Source: Achromobacter sp. Bel
GTDB lineage: Bacteria > Pseudomonadota > Gammaproteobacteria > Burkholderiales > Burkholderiaceae_B
Reading direction: 5' to 3'
Assembly: GCF_012928505.1 (NCBI RefSeq)
Contig: NZ_JABBJN010000002.1
Location: 62,001-126,000, forward strand
DNA length: 64,000 nucleotides
A program made the position numbers and the translations under genes. Positions within the stretch are counted from its first letter, which is position 1, and each line of letters begins with the position of its first letter. Below the pieces are notes generated by a model. The model was given only the letters and a program-made list of their open reading frames with translations, was not told the origin of the DNA and searched no databases. This document shows positions 61,107 to 64,000 of the stretch, one piece after another.

Positions 61107-63206
61107 TCAGAAGCTACCGCGCATGCCGACCATGACCGCACGCCCGCCTTCCGGCGCGACGTCCCGCAGCACCGAGGTCGCGTAGCGGATGTCCTGATTG
61201 GTCAGGTTGATGCCGCGCACGTAAGCCTGCCACTGCACCCCGGTGGCCTTGAAGCGATAGCCGGCGTTGGCGTCCAGACTGTAGTAGCCGGCCGTGGAGG
61301 TGTCGTTGGCAGGATGATCGTGCTGGGCGAACGCCTTGGAGACGCTGACGCCCGCGCTGTACGGGCCATAGCCGTAATCCAGCGCCACGCGCAGGCGCAG
61401 CGGCGGGATGCGGGGCAGCGAACGCCCGGTATCCCGGTTACGCGACACCGTGTAGTCGCCCGACAGGCCCAAGTCCAGCGCGTGGCCGTCGTGCTGCAGG
61501 ATGCGGGTGACGTTTTCCGCCTCCACGCCGTACAGGCGGGCCGAGACTCCCTGGTAGCGTGCCTCGGGCAGGGCGCCGTCGTCGCCGGCCGCCACCACGT
61601 CGCCATCGTCGTTCCGATAGCGGCCGGTGTTGGTCTCTGCCAGATAGTTGGCGAAGCTGCTGTAGAAAACGCCCACGCTGCCGTGATCCGTGCCGTCCTT
61701 GTAGCGCAAGGACAGATCGCCGGACCAGGCGCGCTCCTTGCCCAGATTCTGATCCCCGACCAGGTATTGGCCGGTGGCGGCGTGCGGGCCGTTGGCGTAC
61801 AGCTCGTAGAACGTGGGCGCCCGTTCGGTGTAGGCACCGTTGGCCGCCAGCGACCAGACCGGGGTCAGCTTGTAGACGGCGCCCAGCGAAAAACTGCCTG
61901 CCGTGAAGCTGCGGCCGGCCGAATCGTCGAACCGGTCATTGCCGCCTGCTGCCGGGTTTAGCCGCGTGTGATCCATGCGGGCGCCGGCCGACAGCGTCAG
62001 GCGTTCGGTCAGGTTCCACTCCTCAAGCGCAAAAAGGGCGGCGGAGTCGGTGTCGGTGGTCGGCACCAGCGCTTCGTCTCCCAATGCTGAAAAGCGCGTC
62101 TGGCCCAGTTGCAGCCCGACCACGCCATGCAGCGGGCCGATGTCGGCGTGCCGGGCTTCAAGGCGCGCCTCATAACCCCGGTTCTTGAAGACCGTGCCGG
62201 TTTCGCCGTCTTCGATTTCCTTGTGCTGGTAGTCGGTATAGGCGAAGTTCAGCTTGATGCTCTGGAACGGGCCGGTCAGGTCGCGCAGTTCACCGGCCAG
62301 GCCGAAGCGTTCCTGGTGCATCTTGAGGCGCACGTCGGCTTCGGCGACCGAACCGTAATTGGAGTCGTAACCGCTGTAGGACAGGCCGGCGTAGCCGTGT
62401 TCGCCGGTCCAGGACATGCCCAGCGCGCCGCCGCTGGCCTCGCCGTCGCTGTTGGGCAGGCGGTCGCGGGGCTGGTCGGCGTCGGGGCCGTCGGCGGCGC
62501 GCTGCGTGGCGGTGCGGGCATAGCCGGGGATGCGCAGCGTGCCGGTCTTGCGGCCGAAGACGTCGGCATGGATGGCGAAGGTGCCGTCGCCGCCCTCCAG
62601 TTGGACGGCACCGTTGCGGTCATTGTTGGCGCCGCCATAGCTGCCGCCCACGTCACCGTGGATGCCATTGATGGGTTCGGTGGGAATGCGGTTGTCCAGC
62701 GTGTTGACGACGCCGCCGATGGCGTTGCCGCCATACAGCAGGGCGGCGGGCCCGCGCAGGATCTCGACGCGGTTGGTGGATAGCGGGTCTTGCGGGACGG
62801 CGTGGTCAAACGACAGCGATGATGCGTCCAGCGTGCCGACGCCGTTGTTCAGCAAACGGATGCGGTCGCCATCCAGCCCGCGGATGATGGGCCGGCCAAC
62901 CATGGGGCCATAGCTGGTGGTGGACACGCCGGGCAGCCCGTTCAGCGTTTCACCCAGGTTGGAGCCGCGCCGCAGGTCCAGCTCCTGCCCTTGAAGTACC
63001 GTGGAAGGCGAGGCCAGCTCGTCGCTGCCCAGCGGGTTGGCGGTGATGACGACGGGCGACAGCGTGGCGGTGTCGGGCGCGACCTGCGCACGGGCTGCGG
63101 CGGGCAAGGCCAGGGGCAACGCAGCCAGGCAAGCAAGGGCCAGCGGACGCAGGGCGAAGGCGCGCAGGGGCGCGCGTGCCCCGGCGGGGACGGTCGGAAA
63201 ATTCAT
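61107..63206 (-). CDS. znuD: TonB-dependent outer-membrane receptor, ZnuD-like (zinc uptake)
   Basis: A 699-residue precursor with a signal peptide to about residue 41. The plug domain runs about 45-170. It includes PIIRGLDGDRIRLLNNG, SSLSFDHAVPQDPL and RGPAALLYGGNAIGGVVN, strongly resembling ZnuD of Neisseria. A 22-strand barrel follows, ending in Phe. HDHPAND (about residue 631) is a possible metal-binding patch. A perfect palindrome upstream of the preceding small gene looks like a Zur operator, supporting zinc as substrate. Heme or another metal is not excluded. Confidence 0.82.
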   Translation of the reverse strand: MNFPTVPAGARAPLRAFALRPLALACLAALPLALPAAARAQVAPDTATLSPVVITANPLGSDELASPSTVLQGQELDLRRGSNLGETLNGLPGVSTTSYGPMVGRPIIRGLDGDRIRLLNNGVGTLDASSLSFDHAVPQDPLSTNRVEILRGPAALLYGGNAIGGVVNTLDNRIPTEPINGIHGDVGGSYGGANNDRNGAVQLEGGDGTFAIHADVFGRKTGTLRIPGYARTATQRAADGPDADQPRDRLPNSDGEASGGALGMSWTGEHGYAGLSYSGYDSNYGSVAEADVRLKMHQERFGLAGELRDLTGPFQSIKLNFAYTDYQHKEIEDGETGTVFKNRGYEARLEARHADIGPLHGVVGLQLGQTRFSALGDEALVPTTDTDSAALFALEEWNLTERLTLSAGARMDHTRLNPAAGGNDRFDDSAGRSFTAGSFSLGAVYKLTPVWSLAANGAYTERAPTFYELYANGPHAATGQYLVGDQNLGKERAWSGDLSLRYKDGTDHGSVGVFYSSFANYLAETNTGRYRNDDGDVVAAGDDGALPEARYQGVSARLYGVEAENVTRILQHDGHALDLGLSGDYTVSRNRDTGRSLPRIPPLRLRVALDYGYGPYSAGVSVSKAFAQHDHPANDTSTAGYYSLDANAGYRFKATGVQWQAYVRGINLTNQDIRYATSVLRDVAPEGGRAVMVGMRGSF

Positions 63207-63284
63207 GATGGCAATCCAGGATGCCGGCGGTAACGCCGGTGGATGAAATCGAGCACCGCCACAAGGCGGCTGACAAGGCGGATT

Positions 63285-63638
63285 TCAGGCCTGGACGGGC
63301 GGGGCGCGGGATTGGAACCAGGTTCCGCCGACGGCGGTGGTACCCGCGGGCAAATGGGCCACCGGCGCCGCAGGAGCGGCGTGCCCGCCGATCCACGCGA
63401 ACGACGACGGCAGCGTCGCGTCCAGGAGGTCCCACAGTTGGCACAGGTCGCAGTGGCCTAGTTTTTCATGCGGGTGGGCATCGTCCTGGCTGGCGGCGGG
63501 CGCCTCGCCCAGATGCGTCAGCGCATGGCGCAGGCTGCCCATCGGCGCCAGCAGCAGGCAAACGGACAGCCAGGCAAGCACGGCCCAGCGCGCGTAGAGC
63601 GGCGGGGCGGCGTTGCGGTGGCCGGGCAGGGACGGCAT
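63285..63638 (-). CDS. Small His/Cys-containing membrane-anchored protein (DUF2946-like)
   Basis: 117 residues from ATG 63638; the frame is open to 63740, but that start would lie upstream of the palindrome at 63671-63695. One hydrophobic helix (about residues 17-33) is followed by HALTHLG, then DDAHPHEKLGHCDLCQLWD, a cluster of His plus a CxxC pair that could bind metal. The pattern recalls DUF2946 proteins found beside TonB receptor genes. It lies 78 bp upstream of znuD on the same strand, so it probably belongs to the same zinc-controlled operon. Its function is unknown. Confidence 0.6.
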   Translation of the reverse strand: MPSLPGHRNAAPPLYARWAVLAWLSVCLLLAPMGSLRHALTHLGEAPAASQDDAHPHEKLGHCDLCQLWDLLDATLPSSFAWIGGHAAPAAPVAHLPAGTTAVGGTWFQSRAPPVQA

Positions 63639-63670
63639 GGACAAAGGGGACAGGAAATTCGAAGAATCGG

Positions 63671-63695
63671 AATGATATATTGTTTCTATATCATT
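63671..63695. promoter_or_regulatory. Perfect 25-bp palindrome, likely Zur (or Fur-family) operator
   Basis: AATGATATA-N7-TATATCATT, 33 bp upstream of the small His/Cys protein and about 97 bp from the amn-like gene. AT-rich dyads of this kind bind Fur-family repressors; the adjacent ZnuD-like receptor makes Zur the best guess. Confidence 0.7.
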
Positions 63696-63791
63696 GGCGA
63701 TGGCGCCGCCGCGCAGGCGCGCCGGAATATGACGCTTCATCTGCGACGCGCTCGGGCATAATCGGCAGACAAGAAAGCGGAGTAAAGCTCA

Positions 63792-64000
63792 ATGATGAAT
63801 GCAGTCCACCCTTTGTCGTCGATGAACCGGCCTGACGCCATGCCCTTTGAACCTTTCCTGGACGCCCGGGCGGCAGTCGACCGGTTGGCTGAAATCTATG
63901 CGCGCAATACGGCCTTTTTGCGCGCGGCGTTCCGCGAGGTCCTGAACGGCACCGGCAACGGCCGCGAACGCGCCCGCGCCTATTACCCGGCGATCCGCAT
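63792..64000 (+). CDS. amn: Probable AMP nucleosidase, N-terminal part (cut by right edge)
   Basis: An open frame from ATG 63792 to the last base, about 70 residues: MMNAVHPLSS, then FLDARAAVDRLAEIYARNTA and RARAYYPAIRI. The pattern of an alpha-helix with AVDRLxxIY followed by YYPxIRI resembles the start of Amn, which splits AMP into adenine and ribose 5-phosphate. GCGGAG lies 12 bases upstream; ATG 63822 is another possible start. The catalytic domain is outside the window, so the call rests on the N-terminus only. Confidence 0.6.
   Translation, partial: MMNAVHPLSSMNRPDAMPFEPFLDARAAVDRLAEIYARNTAFLRAAFREVLNGTGNGRERARAYYPAIR

Noticed and set aside
1-64000. CRISPR arrays, IS elements, prophage, rRNA or tRNA genes
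   Set aside because: No spaced short repeats, transposase or integrase motifs, attachment duplications or tRNA cloverleafs were seen. The 84-bp repeats are only two copies.

Overview
The window is a high-GC chromosomal segment of a betaproteobacterium, most likely the Achromobacter/Bordetella group of the Alcaligenaceae. The evidence is the gene orders (surE-pcm-nlpD, gmk-rpoZ-spoT), many LysR regulators and TRAP or ABC uptake systems, general porins, and GC-rich Burkholderiales-type intergenic repeats. I found no rRNA or tRNA gene, CRISPR array, insertion sequence or prophage. It reads as ordinary core chromosome with a metabolic accessory stretch in the middle. The left edge cuts tsaD and the right edge cuts a probable AMP nucleosidase gene.

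1-6.5 kb: the end of tsaD converges on plsY, followed by the compact surE-pcm-nlpD-exonuclease run, a Spy-like periplasmic protein, and a TorF-type porin with a clear sigma-54 promoter and an NtrC-like site. 6.5-12 kb: two LysR regulators, two MFS exporters and a lone Imm51-type immunity gene. 12-18.5 kb: rlmD, the copper pair cueR/copZ with a perfect CueR dyad, a peroxiredoxin-glutaredoxin fusion behind a large AT-rich dyad, a dihydrolipoyl-dehydrogenase-like enzyme, rlmJ and a glycerophosphodiesterase. 18.6-31.3 kb: paired 84-bp repeats, an M20 carboxypeptidase, ppiD with a short terminator-ended leader, tesA and a YbbA-type ATPase with overlapping divergent start codons, a three-gene iron-type ABC importer, a GcvA-like regulator, serB, a small secreted protein and fabV.

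31.4-54.2 kb is the accessory core. It holds an EamA exporter, a LysR gene, a TRAP operon with a DUF2848 protein and an amidase, a second closely related LysR gene, a DUF1445 (D-glutamate-cyclase-like) protein, a porin, a second TRAP operon, nudC, a MarR regulator with strong operators, a fused 5-oxoprolinase/hydantoinase, a C45 acyltransferase-like hydrolase and glnHPQ. The two LysR genes are paralogs. Each is followed by a promoter of the same build (ATCG-N7-(C/T)GAT overlapping a -35, 18-bp spacer, TGCAAT). I read this stretch as a candidate system for taking up and opening amides or cyclic amides such as oxoproline; the substrate is inference.

54.2-64 kb: spoT-rpoZ-gmk, a probable thiosulfate dehydrogenase pair (tsdB-tsdA), an SDR enzyme, an NlpC/P60 hydrolase, and a ZnuD-like TonB receptor with a small His/Cys protein behind a perfect 25-bp palindrome that looks like a Zur operator.
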